Source: Shinella pollutisoli
GTDB taxonomy: Bacteria; Pseudomonadota; Alphaproteobacteria; Rhizobiales; Rhizobiaceae
Reading direction: 5' to 3'
NCBI RefSeq assembly: GCF_024609765.1
Contig: NZ_JANFDG010000022.1
Coordinates: 34,148-98,147 of the forward strand
Length of the DNA: 64,000 nt
The position numbers and the translations under genes are program-made. The notes beneath the pieces are model-generated. The model searched no databases, had not been told where the DNA came from, and saw nothing but the letters and a program-made list of their open reading frames with translations. The first letter of the stretch is position 1. Every line of letters starts with the position of its first letter. This document shows, piece after piece, positions 36,085 through 44,751 of this stretch.

Positions 36085-36933
36085 TCAGATCGTCGAGAAC
36101 ACCGTCTCCGCCAGCCGCTGCAGGTCGGGGTCGGCGGAGGGGCCGACGACGACGTAGGCGGCGTTGCCCTTCTGCCAGGAGACGAGGCCGAGGTCGTTGC
36201 GCATCGTCTCCGTCAGCCCCGTCTCGCCGCCGGCCATGTCGCTCTGCAGGAAACAGATGGCGAAGATCTCCCCCTCCGCGTCGCGATAGATGAGCTGGGC
36301 GGTCGGCTTGCCGCCGGCGACCAGCAGGCGCGCGCCCTCGAAGGTGAGCTTCTGGCCCGAGAGGTCGGGCAGCGTGAAGGCGACGCCGGTGCTCTGCGAG
36401 AGCCATTCGGCGATATGGGCGCCTTCGCTTGCCGGCACCTCGACGAGGTGGCGCGTCTGGCGCGAATAGATGCGGTGGTAGTCGACGATGTCGTCGAGCC
36501 AGGTGCGGGCGGCGGCGAGGTTCAGCGGCGCGCTCGCGTCGTGCCGCTCGCCGACCAGATAGCCGAGCGCGCCGCCGGCGGCAAAGAGCGCCAGCGAGGC
36601 GGCGACCGTGCGCGGCCAGTAGCCCGTAACCCGCCGGCGCGGCGCGCCCGCGGCGGCCGGGATGGCGGCGATGCCGGCCGGCGTGTCGTCGTCGTCCGCC
36701 TGGCCGGCCTGCCTGATGCCGCGCACCAACTCGAGCGGCACCGGCTCCTGCAGGAGCCTGTCGAAGGCGCGCGCGCCGAACTCGCTTCCGCGCTTCAGCT
36801 TCTCGAATACCGTGCGGGCCTCGTCGTCCTTCGCCAGGATGCCGTCGATCTCGTCCATTTCCGCTTCCGGCAGCTGTCCGTCCAGATAGGCCGACAGCCG
36901 TACTTCGAGCGGGAGACCCTGTGTGCTTTCCAC
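36085..36933 (-). CDS. Membrane-bound anti-sigma factor
   Basis: A 282-residue protein. The N-terminal ~70 residues (LEVRLSAYLDGQLPEAEMDE) are an anti-sigma-like helical domain; a membrane helix spans about residues 108-127 (VAASLALFAAGGALGYLVG); the remaining ~150 residues are periplasmic. It lacks the HxxxCxxC zinc motif of ZAS anti-sigma factors. It follows the ECF sigma gene by a single base, so it most likely sequesters that sigma until a periplasmic or envelope signal is received. Confidence 0.83.
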   Translation of the reverse strand: MESTQGLPLEVRLSAYLDGQLPEAEMDEIDGILAKDDEARTVFEKLKRGSEFGARAFDRLLQEPVPLELVRGIRQAGQADDDDTPAGIAAIPAAAGAPRRRVTGYWPRTVAASLALFAAGGALGYLVGERHDASAPLNLAAARTWLDDIVDYHRIYSRQTRHLVEVPASEGAHIAEWLSQSTGVAFTLPDLSGQKLTFEGARLLVAGGKPTAQLIYRDAEGEIFAICFLQSDMAGGETGLTETMRNDLGLVSWQKGNAAYVVVGPSADPDLQRLAETVFSTI

Positions 36934-36934
36934 G

Positions 36935-37453
36935 TCAGGCCCTCCTTTCCGTCTGTTCTGCGATCATGGCCGCGAGCCGGATGCGCGCCGCCGAGAGCCG
37001 GCTCATCACGGTGCCGATCGGTATCCCGAGGATATCCGCGGCCTCCCGGTAGCTGTGCCCCTCGACGTTCACCAGCAGGAAGACGCTCGAAAGCCCCTCC
37101 GGCATGGTCATGATCAGCTTGTGCAATTGCTTGGCATAGACCGCCTTGTCGGCCGACGCCTCGACATGCAGGTTGTCCTGCTCGCCGACGTCTACCGTCC
37201 CCGACCCTGTGCGGACCTTTCGCTTGCGGATCTCGTCCACCCAGAGGTTGCGCGTCATGGCATAAACCCAGCTTTCCAGCCGGCCTTCACCGTTCCACAG
37301 ATGGCTTCGCGTTATGGCCCGCTCGCACGCTTCCTGCACGAGATCGTCCGCGTCGTTGCTGTTGCGCGTGAGCGTCATGGCGAAGCGGCGCAACTTCGGC
37401 AGCAGACTGACCAATTCTCGCCGGAACTCATTCGTTTCTGCCGTCGGACGCAT
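36935..37453 (-). CDS. ECF-family RNA polymerase sigma factor
   Basis: A 172-residue sigma-70 family protein of the extracytoplasmic-function class. Region 2 is seen in DADDLVQEACERAITR and WVYAMTRNLWVDEIRKRK, region 4 in MPEGLSSVFLLVNVEGHSYREAA and the helix-turn-helix IPIGTVMSRLSAARIRL. The regulon is unknown. It is the first gene of a two-gene unit with the anti-sigma factor. I do not find a clear self-recognised GGAAC-type promoter upstream. Confidence 0.93.
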   Translation of the reverse strand: MRPTAETNEFRRELVSLLPKLRRFAMTLTRNSNDADDLVQEACERAITRSHLWNGEGRLESWVYAMTRNLWVDEIRKRKVRTGSGTVDVGEQDNLHVEASADKAVYAKQLHKLIMTMPEGLSSVFLLVNVEGHSYREAADILGIPIGTVMSRLSAARIRLAAMIAEQTERRA

Positions 37454-37627
37454 TGCTTTCCCAGGGAGACGTTCTGGATCAAAACTCTATTCGCACCCCG
37501 GACGGGCGGCGAGCCATGATATGAAACATTCTTCCCCGGGTCCGCAAGCGCGAAGCCGCCCGGCAGCGCAGTTTCCCGTGCTGCCGGCCAGCCGGCGCGC
37601 CGCTTTGCCCGGCGGCGGGCCGGCGGA

Positions 37628-38233
37628 TCAATAGGTCGCCCGCGTCCCGCCGAGCGATTCGAGGAGGGCGCGATAGGCCCAGGTGCCTTCGCCGCCGCGG
37701 TCGCGGATCTCGACGAGCTGGACGCGGGCGCCCTCGACGTCCCCCTGTTCGAGGAGCGCTTGGCCCATGTAGGAGCGGGCGAGGATGTAGTTCTCGTCCT
37801 TCTCCAGCGCGCGGCGGTAGTAGTCCATGCCGAGCGCCATGTCGCCGAGCTTGCGGCTGTTGTAGCCCATGTAGTTGAGGATGCGCGGGTCTTCCTGGTC
37901 GGAGGCGGCCCTGAGCGCGCGGATGGCGTTCCCGTGCTGGCCGGCATAGGCGAATTCGCGCGCGGCCTCGTAGAGGATGTCGTCGATCCGGCGGCGCGAT
38001 TCCTTCTCTTCCTCCCCGGTCGCGCCCTCGGCCGGCGCCAGCGCCTCCGGCTCGACGCATTCCTTCTTCTCGTCGTTCCAGATCCTGCCGTCGGTGCATT
38101 CGGTCGTCGTCTCGGTGGCGACGGGCGGCGTGGTGGTGTCGGCGTCCGCGGCGCGGGCGGCGGCCAGCGGCATCGCCGCCAGCGCGAGCGTCGCGCAGGC
38201 CGTCAGCAGCATGGTGTGGCGAGGCATCGTCAT
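37628..38233 (-). CDS. Secreted tetratricopeptide-repeat protein
   Basis: A 201-residue protein with a signal peptide (cleavage after about residue 28, AAARA), a short Thr-rich segment with a two-Cys motif (TECTDGRIWNDEKKECVEP) that may form a disulfide, and two to three TPR units (YAGQHGNAIRALRAA, YNSRKLGDMALGMDYYRRAL, YMGQALLEQGDVEGARVQL). Similar proteins are found in rhizobia with unknown roles in the envelope. It lies about 170 bp upstream of the ECF sigma gene on the same strand; a link is possible. Confidence 0.82.
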   Translation of the reverse strand: MTMPRHTMLLTACATLALAAMPLAAARAADADTTTPPVATETTTECTDGRIWNDEKKECVEPEALAPAEGATGEEEKESRRRIDDILYEAAREFAYAGQHGNAIRALRAASDQEDPRILNYMGYNSRKLGDMALGMDYYRRALEKDENYILARSYMGQALLEQGDVEGARVQLVEIRDRGGEGTWAYRALLESLGGTRATY

Positions 38234-38338
38234 GAATGGTCCCCCTTTGCGAAGATCGGCGGCCGAAGGCGCGCGGCTCGAGCGGCTTGACGCTCTGTGA
38301 GCCGTTACGGATCATCCGCCGGGTTTATTCGGAGAGGC

Positions 38339-39241
38339 TCAGAAGCGGGTCGTCTCGGCGAGCGAGAGCGCGAGGCCGTCCGGCGTCAGCGCGAAGCGCT
38401 CGCGCATGACGTTCCAGCGGCCGGGCGCGCCGGAAATGTCGAAGATGTTGTAGCCGGCGGGCGGCTTGTGGCCGCCAGGCCCCTGCGAGGCCGAGGCGAT
38501 GCCGACGACCGGCACCGGCTTTTCCTGGCCGGGCAGCCAGTGGATAGTGTCGAGGTGGGTATGGCCGTGCAGCACCAGCTCGGCGCCGCCGGTGGAGATG
38601 GTGGCGGCGAAGCGGCGGATGCCGATCATGCGCTTGTGCAGCGACGTCGCGCCGTGGATCGGCGGATGATGGATCATGACGACGCGGAAGAGCCCGGCCT
38701 CGCCCGCCGCCCGCAAGAGGTTCACCGTCTCGCGCGCCTGGCGGGGACCGAAATAGCCGCTGGCGGCGAAGGGGGGCGTGGCGACCGCCGTGGAGCAGCC
38801 GATCAGCGCCACCGGGCCGCGCACGCGCAGATAGGGAAAGACGTGCATGTCCTCGCGCCACTCCGCGGGGGCCGCGTCGCCGCGCATGTAGGGGTACCAG
38901 GCGCGGGTCGACTTGTCGTAGGCGCCGCGCACATAGGCGTCGTGGTTGCCCGGCACGATCGAGACGTTCTCCGGCGTGCCCACCTCCGGCAGCCAGAGCT
39001 TGACCGCGGCGATCTCCAGCGGCGTGGCGAGGTTGACGAGATCGCCGGTGATCGCCAGATGGTCCGGGTCGCGCCGCTCCAGGTCCTCCAGCACGATGTC
39101 GAGCGTGTTGGCGAAGAGATGCCGGCGGCGGTTGCGGTGCCAGTTGACGAAGCCGGTGATGCGTTTCGAGAAGAGCTCCAGGAGCGTGACGGCGGGAAGC
39201 GGCCCGAGGTGGACGTCCGAGATATGGGCAAGTCTGAACAT
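38339..39241 (-). CDS. Metallophosphoesterase
   Basis: About 300 residues of the calcineurin-like phosphoesterase superfamily. All metal-site motifs are present: HISDVHLG (residues ~6-13), GDLVN, GNHDAYV, MIHHPP and HGHTHLD. It lacks a signal peptide. The overall plan resembles the Icc/CpdA-like or 3',5'-cyclic AMP phosphodiesterase-like group, but the substrate is not predictable. AAGGAAAGG before the ATG at 39241 sets the start; longer in-frame starts overlap the divergent Nudix gene. Confidence 0.88.
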   Translation of the reverse strand: MFRLAHISDVHLGPLPAVTLLELFSKRITGFVNWHRNRRRHLFANTLDIVLEDLERRDPDHLAITGDLVNLATPLEIAAVKLWLPEVGTPENVSIVPGNHDAYVRGAYDKSTRAWYPYMRGDAAPAEWREDMHVFPYLRVRGPVALIGCSTAVATPPFAASGYFGPRQARETVNLLRAAGEAGLFRVVMIHHPPIHGATSLHKRMIGIRRFAATISTGGAELVLHGHTHLDTIHWLPGQEKPVPVVGIASASQGPGGHKPPAGYNIFDISGAPGRWNVMRERFALTPDGLALSLAETTRF

Positions 39242-39317
39242 GCCTTTCCTTAGAGCATTAGCCGGCGGGAGGAAACGATTCCCTTGGGTTTCGCGGGGAC
39301 GGCCTTGATTTGCCGCG

Positions 39318-39335
39318 GCACTTGCGGCCAAGTGC
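39318..39335. promoter_or_regulatory. Palindrome at the Nudix gene start
   Basis: GCACTTG-cggc-CAAGTGC is a perfect 7+7 inverted repeat ending five bases before the predicted ATG (39340), where a Shine-Dalgarno sequence would normally be. It may be an operator or an RNA hairpin in the divergent region. Confidence 0.4.
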
Positions 39336-39339
39336 GGCG

Positions 39340-39840
39340 ATGGAGCCGGACACTGCGGAAACCGCCGCCCTGAGACGATCGCTGCTCGCGCGCCTTGCGA
39401 CGCGCGTGCTGCACTCCTATTTCGCCGTCGCCCGCGGCATGACCATGGGCGTGCGGGCGGCCTGTTTCGACGAGGCGGGCCGGATCTTCCTCGTCCGCCA
39501 CAGCTACGTGCCCGGCTGGTACCTGCCCGGCGGCGGCATCGAGCGCTGGGAGACCGCGGGCGAGGCGCTCGCCAAGGAAATGCGCGAGGAGGGCAACCTC
39601 GCACTCGGCGCGCCGCCGCGCCTGCTGCACGTCTATTTCAACCGCAAGATCAGCAAGCGCGACCACGTGCTGCTCTACCGTTGCGACGGCGTGCGCCAGG
39701 TGGCGCCGCGCCCGCCGGACCGCGAGATCGTCGAGACCGGCTTCTTCGCGCCCGACGCCCTGCCGGCCGACGCCACGCAGGCGACGCGCCGACGCCTCGA
39801 CGAGATCGCCGGGCGCGTGCCCTTCGCCGACGTCTGGTAG
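39340..39840 (+). CDS. Nudix hydrolase
   Basis: A 166-residue protein. The Nudix box is GGIERWETAGEALAKEMREE, with Lys in place of the first Arg of the REUXEE core and Asn where the last Gly is usual; the key Glu residues are kept. The lead-in VFLVRHSY-like stretch (IFLVRHSYVPGWYLPGGG) is typical of a rhizobial Nudix group with an N-terminal helical extension. The substrate is unknown. The start is uncertain: 39340 lacks a ribosome binding site and follows a palindrome; MTMGV at about residue 34 is an alternative. Confidence 0.82.
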   Translation: MEPDTAETAALRRSLLARLATRVLHSYFAVARGMTMGVRAACFDEAGRIFLVRHSYVPGWYLPGGGIERWETAGEALAKEMREEGNLALGAPPRLLHVYFNRKISKRDHVLLYRCDGVRQVAPRPPDREIVETGFFAPDALPADATQATRRRLDEIAGRVPFADVW

Positions 39841-39848
39841 GCGGCCCG

Positions 39849-40835
39849 TCAGGCGGCCGCCAGCCGGCCGCGGCCGTGCGGCGCGTCGAGGTCGAGGATC
39901 GGGCCCAGGGGGACCACGCCGGTCGGGTTGATCATCGTGTGGCTGCGGTAATAGTGCTGCTTGATGTGATCGAAGTTCACCGTCCCGGCGACGCCCGGCA
40001 CCTGGTAGAGGTCGCGCAGGTAGCCGGAGAGGTTCGGATAGTCGGCGATCCGGCGCAGGTTGCACTTGAAATGGCCGACATAGACCGGGTCGAAGCGCAC
40101 GAGCGTCGTGAACAGCCGCCAGTCGGCCTCGGTGATGCGGTCGCCGGTGAGATAGCGCCGGTGGGAAAGCCGCTCCTCCAGCTCGTCCAGCATGGCGAAG
40201 AGTTTCGTGACGTTCTCCTCGTAGGCTCCCTGAGTCGTGGCGAAGCCGGCCTTGTAGACGCCGTTGTTGACCGCGTCGTAGATCCGGTCGTTCAGCGCGT
40301 CGATCTCGGCGCGGAGTGCCGCCGGATAGAAATCCTCGCGCGAGCCGGTGATGCGGTCGAAGGCGGAATTGAACATGCGGATGATCTCCGCCGATTCGTT
40401 GGAGACGATGCGGCTCTGCTTCCTGTCCCACAGCACGGGCACCGTCACGCGGCCGGTATAGTGCGGGTCGTCCTCGAGATAGACGTCGGCGAGCGTCTTG
40501 GCGCCGAAGAGGTGATCGACCGTGCCGCCATTCTCGCCCTTGAACTCCCAGCCCTTCGACAGCATCAGCGGATCGACGACGGAGACCGGGATCAGGTCCT
40601 CGAGCGCCTTCAGCTTGCGGAAGATCAGCGTGCGGTGGGCCCAGGGACAGGCGAGCGAGACGTAGAGATGGTAGCGCCCGGCCTCCGCGGCGAAGCCGCC
40701 TTCGCCGCTCGGCCCGGCCGAGCCGTCCGGCGTCACCCAGTTGCGGAACTGCGCGGCGGAGCGCTTGAAGTGGCCCTTCGTCGATGCCGTGTCGTACCAG
40801 ACGTCCTGCCAGACGCCGTCAACGAGCATGCCCAT
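39849..40835 (-). CDS. Glutathionyl-hydroquinone reductase (YqjG/ECM4-like GST)
   Basis: A 328-residue Xi-class glutathione transferase. The active-site Cys63 is in SLACPWAHRTL, the family hallmark, and the N-terminal GFAAEAGRYHLYVSLACPW and later SNESAEIIRMFNSAF are characteristic. It should remove glutathione from glutathionyl-hydroquinones formed by quinone oxidation. The ATG at 40835 follows GGGAAGGAGAAG; an in-frame ATG at 41024 is within the divergent promoter region and is rejected. It converges on the Nudix gene. Confidence 0.92.
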   Translation of the reverse strand: MGMLVDGVWQDVWYDTASTKGHFKRSAAQFRNWVTPDGSAGPSGEGGFAAEAGRYHLYVSLACPWAHRTLIFRKLKALEDLIPVSVVDPLMLSKGWEFKGENGGTVDHLFGAKTLADVYLEDDPHYTGRVTVPVLWDRKQSRIVSNESAEIIRMFNSAFDRITGSREDFYPAALRAEIDALNDRIYDAVNNGVYKAGFATTQGAYEENVTKLFAMLDELEERLSHRRYLTGDRITEADWRLFTTLVRFDPVYVGHFKCNLRRIADYPNLSGYLRDLYQVPGVAGTVNFDHIKQHYYRSHTMINPTGVVPLGPILDLDAPHGRGRLAAA

Positions 40836-41112
40836 GATCTTCTCCTTCCCGCCGTCCGGCGGTGTTGTCGTGCCCCGGAAGATAGCGCAGGACGGCGGCC
40901 GGGACAGGCGCATTTTCGTGAACAGTGCGTTTTGCGCTTTGACAGGGGCGGAAATTCTGCTATCGGCGCAGGACATGGACCGCGCGAAGGCGGCCGGTCC
41001 GGGGGAAGAGACGACATGTTCCACACGGGAAACCCACGACGACGCTGATGCTCCACGCCCGCGCCCCTCGCGGCGCGATCACCCGCATCCATCGTTTCGT
41101 ATCCGGTTCCCC

Positions 41113-41625
41113 ATGCTCATGAACATGCTCAAGCACGATCTCGTTTATCTGACGGAAGACGCCTCCCACGACGCGGCAATCGAAATCATCAACGAGGAAG
41201 CCTTCGGCCCCGGCCGGCATGTGCGCGCCGCCGCGCGCATCCGCGAGCAGGGACCGCACGACCGCTCGCTCTCCTTCATCTGCACCGACGACGGCGAGAC
41301 GATCGCCTCCGTGCGCATGACGCCGATCCTCGCCGGCGGCGTCGCGGGGCACCTGCTCGGGCCGCTCGCGGTCCGGCCCTCGCACAAGAACCGCGGCATC
41401 GGCCGGGAGCTGGTGCGGATCGCCGCGGAGGCCGCCCGGCGCAAGGGCTCGGAAGCGGTGATCCTCGTCGGCGACCCGCCCTATTACGGGCCGCTCGGTT
41501 TCGAGACGGTGGCCTGGAAGGCGCTCCTCTTTCCCGGGCCGGTCGATCCCGCCCGGGTGCTCGTCATGCCGTTTGCCGCGGATGTCCATGCAAGGCTGAA
41601 GGGCGTCATCGGGTGGCGGGAGTGA
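41113..41625 (+). CDS. GNAT-family N-acetyltransferase
   Basis: A 170-residue acetyltransferase. The acetyl-CoA-binding motif A is LGPLAVRPSHKNRGIGREL, followed by motif B with AAEAARRKGSEAVILVGDPPYYGPLGF, typical of the YhbS-like subgroup. The acceptor is unknown. Three closely spaced ATGs (41113, 41119, 41125) are possible and none has a good Shine-Dalgarno sequence; the one at 41119 overlaps the stop of a small upstream ORF (41048-41122). Confidence 0.85.
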   Translation: MLMNMLKHDLVYLTEDASHDAAIEIINEEAFGPGRHVRAAARIREQGPHDRSLSFICTDDGETIASVRMTPILAGGVAGHLLGPLAVRPSHKNRGIGRELVRIAAEAARRKGSEAVILVGDPPYYGPLGFETVAWKALLFPGPVDPARVLVMPFAADVHARLKGVIGWRE

Positions 41626-41660
41626 CGCAGGCGAGCCGGAGAGCGGTCCGGATGAAGCTG

Positions 41661-41798
41661 CCCCTCATCCCGCTGCCGCGACCTTCTCCCCGTAAACGGG
41701 GAGAAGGGATATGACGTGCCGTTTTCCAACGGGAAGCCACCGCCGCGTTTCCCTTCTCCCCGTTTACGGGGAGAAGGTGCCGGCAGGCGGATGAGGGG
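41661..41798. repeat. REP/BIME unit, 138 bp
   Basis: CCCCTCATCC at the left, GGATGAGGGG at the right. Left hairpin CCTTCTCCCCG-taaa-CGGGGAGAAGG, right hairpin CCTTCTCCCCG-ttta-CGGGGAGAAGG with tail TGCCGGCAGGCGG. It separates the convergent GNAT and glyoxalase-like genes. Confidence 0.88.
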
Positions 41799-41803
41799 CA
41801 TTT

Positions 41804-42340
41804 TCACCCCTTCAGCTCCATGAAGCGGATGCGGTTCTGGAAGGGGTCGGTCACCGTCACCTCCAGCCGCATGCCTTCGTCCTCCAGCCCCGGCTTCATG
41901 TAGCGGTAGTTCTTTTCGATCAGCTCCTTCTGGAAGGCGCGGATGCCCTTCATGTAGACGACCATGCAGCCGCCCGGCGTGGCGTCGCCCGCATGTTCCG
42001 AAAGGTGCAGCCTGAGGCCGCCGCGCGAGACCTGGGTGTAGAGCGGGAAGTTGTCGCCGTAGCGGTGCTCCCAGTCGACGGAAAAGCCGAGGAAGCCGAG
42101 GTAGAATTCGTGCGCCTTCGCCACGTCGAAGATGCGCACGATCGGCACCGCCTGCTCGAAGGCGATGCCGGCCGGTGCGGGTTTCGCCTCGATCCTCGCG
42201 GACAGGATGTTCCAGGTGTCGACGCCGAACTGGCGGGCGACGATTTCCAGGGCTTCGCTGTGGGTGATGTCGGTGTTGCGGGCGGCGAGCGTTTCCCGCA
42301 GGGTCTTCGCCATGGCCTTGGCATCGCGATGGTCGCGCAT
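41804..42340 (-). CDS. Glyoxalase/bleomycin-resistance superfamily protein
   Basis: A 178-residue protein. The N-terminal ~60 residues (KAMAKTLRETLAARNTDITH, then ALEIVARQFGVDTWNIL) resemble a small helical domain found fused to such proteins; the C-terminal ~120 residues form a vicinal-oxygen-chelate fold (AVPIVRIFDVAKAHEFYLGF to FQNRIRFME). Similar proteins are annotated as bleomycin-resistance-like or glyoxalase superfamily; enzymatic activity is not established. GAGAGGAACG precedes the start at 42340; the longer frame to 42445 lacks a site. Confidence 0.8.
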   Translation of the reverse strand: MRDHRDAKAMAKTLRETLAARNTDITHSEALEIVARQFGVDTWNILSARIEAKPAPAGIAFEQAVPIVRIFDVAKAHEFYLGFLGFSVDWEHRYGDNFPLYTQVSRGGLRLHLSEHAGDATPGGCMVVYMKGIRAFQKELIEKNYRYMKPGLEDEGMRLEVTVTDPFQNRIRFMELKG

Positions 42341-42533
42341 GTCCGTTCCTCTCGTTCCGGCGAAATTGTCGTCAGTGCCCGCATTGCCGACGTCTTCGCC
42401 CAACGGTGAACGGTCGAGGAAAGCGTGTGAGGAGGCGTTCGCCATGCCTTGCGGCGCGGGCTGCCGGCCGCCTCCGGCCGTGCGGGGACGATAGCGGAAG
42501 GGAAGGCAGGGCGCCAGTGGGAAATGTGGTTCG

Positions 42534-42671
42534 CCCCTCGCCCTAACCCTCTCCCCGCAAGCGGGGAGAGGGGACCTGCCCTGCGAGGCGGCGATGATCC
42601 GGGAAAACGATGCGACCCGTTTCCTTCTCCCCGCTTGCGGGGAGAAGGTGGCCGGCAGGCCGGATGAGGGG
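42534..42671. repeat. REP/BIME unit, 138 bp
   Basis: Begins CCCCTCGCCCTAACCCTCTC and ends GGATGAGGGG. Left hairpin CCTCTCCCCGC-aa-GCGGGGAGAGG, right hairpin CCTTCTCCCCGC-tt-GCGGGGAGAAGG with tail TGGCCGGCAGGCC. It lies between the glyoxalase-like gene start and the end of the 690-residue membrane protein gene. Confidence 0.88.
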
Positions 42672-42677
42672 CTCCCC

Positions 42678-44750
42678 TCAGCGCCCCTCGCGATACCACG
42701 TCGCGGAGAAGGCGAGCAGCAGCAGGCCGACGCCGGCGAAGCCGGCGAAGAGGGGGAGCGAATCGATGCCCTTCAGCACCGTCTCGTCGGTCAGGCTGAG
42801 CGACAGGCGGTTCGGATCGGCGGCGCGCACCTTGCCGGAGACCGGCAGGAGCGGCGGCAGCGAGACGGCCTCGCCGTCCTCGCCCGCAAGCCGGCGCACG
42901 GTGCCCCTGGTCGCATCGGCGAGCGGCTTCAGGGATTGCGTCGTCGAGACGGTCGCCTTGAATTCCGGCGCGTCGACGGCGCCGACATGGACGAGGGCGG
43001 AAAGGTCGTCATTGGTGATCTCGTAGAGCCCGGTCTCGGCGGTACGGATCTCGGCGCGGTAGAGGCCGGGCTGGAACGGCTCCAGCGTCACCTCCTCGGT
43101 GCCGCCGGAGGGCAGCTTCAGCGTCGCCTTGCCCGGCGCGTCGCCGATCGTCTGGCGGTCGATCTGCAGCGTGCGGCCGAAGGCGCGCGCCGTCAGCGCC
43201 TCTTCCTCCAGCGCCGGCTCCTGCATCAGCCAGTGGGCGGTGCGGCGGTAGAGCGAGACGTGCGGGCCGCCGCCCTCGAAGCCGCGCGCCCACAGCCAGC
43301 CCTGGTCGGAGAGCAGCATGGCGACGCGGCCCTTGCCGGCGCGGTTGAGGACGAGCAGCGGCTTGCCGCCGTTCGCCTCCATCACGACATTGCCCTCCGG
43401 CCGCGCGACGTCGACGGTGCGGAACCAGCGGCCCCAGTGCGGCGGCTCCTCGCCGGCCCCTTCCAGCCCGCGGGTGACGGGGTGTTTTTGGCCGAGCTCG
43501 GAGAGGCGCGGATAGAAGGCGGTAACGTTCATCGCGCCGGTCGGTGTGGCCGGCAGCACGGCGGCAAGCGGCGTGCCGGCGATGGAATCGTCGCCCGCAT
43601 GCTCGGGGCCGGCGGCGATCAGCAGCGCGCCGCCGTTCTCCACATATTGGGCGATGTTGTCGTAGTAGAGGATCGGCAGCACGCCGCGGTGCTGGTAGCG
43701 GTCGAAGATGATCAGGTCGAATTCGCCGATCTTGTCGACGAAGAGCTCGCGGGTCGGGAAGGCGATCAGCGACAGCTCGTGGATCGGCGTGCCGTCCTGC
43801 TTTTCCGGCGGCCGCAGGATGGTGAAGTGGACGAGGTCGATCGCCGTGTCGGACTTCAGGAGGTTGCGCCAGGCGCGCTCGCCGGCATGCGGCTCGCCGG
43901 AGACGAGCAGCACGCGCAGGTTCTCGCGGATGCCCTCGATGACGTGGACGGCGCGGTTGTTGACCGTGGTGATCTCGCCGTCCACCGCCTCCACCTCGAA
44001 TTCGAGGATGTTGTTGCCGCCGCGCGGCACGGTGAAGCCGAGCGGCTGCGTGGTGCCGGGCGCGGCCGTCTCCGCGGCGATCTCGTTGCCGTTGAGGCGC
44101 ACGGTGACGCGCGCCGCGCCGCCGGGCGAGGCGCCGTCGTCGACGACGCGGAAGGTCAGTTCCTGCGGCTCGCCGACGATGCCGAAGCGCGGCGCGCTGA
44201 CGACCTCGATGCGGCGGTCGAACTCGTCCGGCCGCCCGGTGACGAGCGCATGCACCGGCGCGTCGAAGCCGGAGAAGGCGCTCGCGTCCGGGATATCGTG
44301 CACCTGCCCGTCGGTGATCAGGATCGCCCCGCCGATGCGCGAGCGCGGCACGTCGGCGATCGCCGCCGACAGCGCCTCGAACAGGCGCGTCGAGGGCGTG
44401 TCGGAGGTGCCGTCGTCGCCGGCCTCGACGATGCGCGGCTCGATGCGCGGATAGTGCGCGAGCCGTTCCTTCAGGCCTTCCAGCGCGGCGTCTGCCTGCG
44501 CGGTGCGCCCGTCGCTCGCCTGGCTCTGGCTGCGGTCGACGACGACGGGCACGATGGTGGTCAGCGCCTCGCGGTCCTCGCGCATCAGCACGGGATTGGC
44601 AAGCGTGGCGACGAGGAGGGCGAGCGCCAGAGCGCGCACGGCCGCTCCTCTCAGGCCCCGCCAGAGGCCGAGGGCGGCGACGACAAGGCCGAAGGCGGCG
44701 ATCAGCGCGACGGCGATCCAAGGCAGGAGGGGGGCGAAGGTGACGGTCAT
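42678..44750 (-). CDS. Membrane protein with VWA/GATase-like region
   Basis: A 690-residue protein. Two N-terminal membrane helices (residues ~8-30 and 38-55) and one near the C-terminus (~665-682) bracket a large extracytoplasmic part. The central region has Asp in PVVVDRSQSQ, a partial VWA-like segment with GGAILITDGQVHDI, and a class I glutamine-amidotransferase-like fold (YVENGGALLIAAGPEHAG) lacking an obvious nucleophile Cys. It is the last gene of the MoxR-DUF58-DUF4159 cluster, one base from the preceding gene. Function unknown. Confidence 0.8.
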   Translation of the reverse strand: MTVTFAPLLPWIAVALIAAFGLVVAALGLWRGLRGAAVRALALALLVATLANPVLMREDREALTTIVPVVVDRSQSQASDGRTAQADAALEGLKERLAHYPRIEPRIVEAGDDGTSDTPSTRLFEALSAAIADVPRSRIGGAILITDGQVHDIPDASAFSGFDAPVHALVTGRPDEFDRRIEVVSAPRFGIVGEPQELTFRVVDDGASPGGAARVTVRLNGNEIAAETAAPGTTQPLGFTVPRGGNNILEFEVEAVDGEITTVNNRAVHVIEGIRENLRVLLVSGEPHAGERAWRNLLKSDTAIDLVHFTILRPPEKQDGTPIHELSLIAFPTRELFVDKIGEFDLIIFDRYQHRGVLPILYYDNIAQYVENGGALLIAAGPEHAGDDSIAGTPLAAVLPATPTGAMNVTAFYPRLSELGQKHPVTRGLEGAGEEPPHWGRWFRTVDVARPEGNVVMEANGGKPLLVLNRAGKGRVAMLLSDQGWLWARGFEGGGPHVSLYRRTAHWLMQEPALEEEALTARAFGRTLQIDRQTIGDAPGKATLKLPSGGTEEVTLEPFQPGLYRAEIRTAETGLYEITNDDLSALVHVGAVDAPEFKATVSTTQSLKPLADATRGTVRRLAGEDGEAVSLPPLLPVSGKVRAADPNRLSLSLTDETVLKGIDSLPLFAGFAGVGLLLLAFSATWYREGR

Positions 44751-44751
44751 G

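Noticed and set aside
2741..42671. CRISPR array suggested by repeated hairpins
   Set aside because: The repeats are dispersed pairs of inverted hairpins in separate intergenic regions with no regular spacers and no cas genes.
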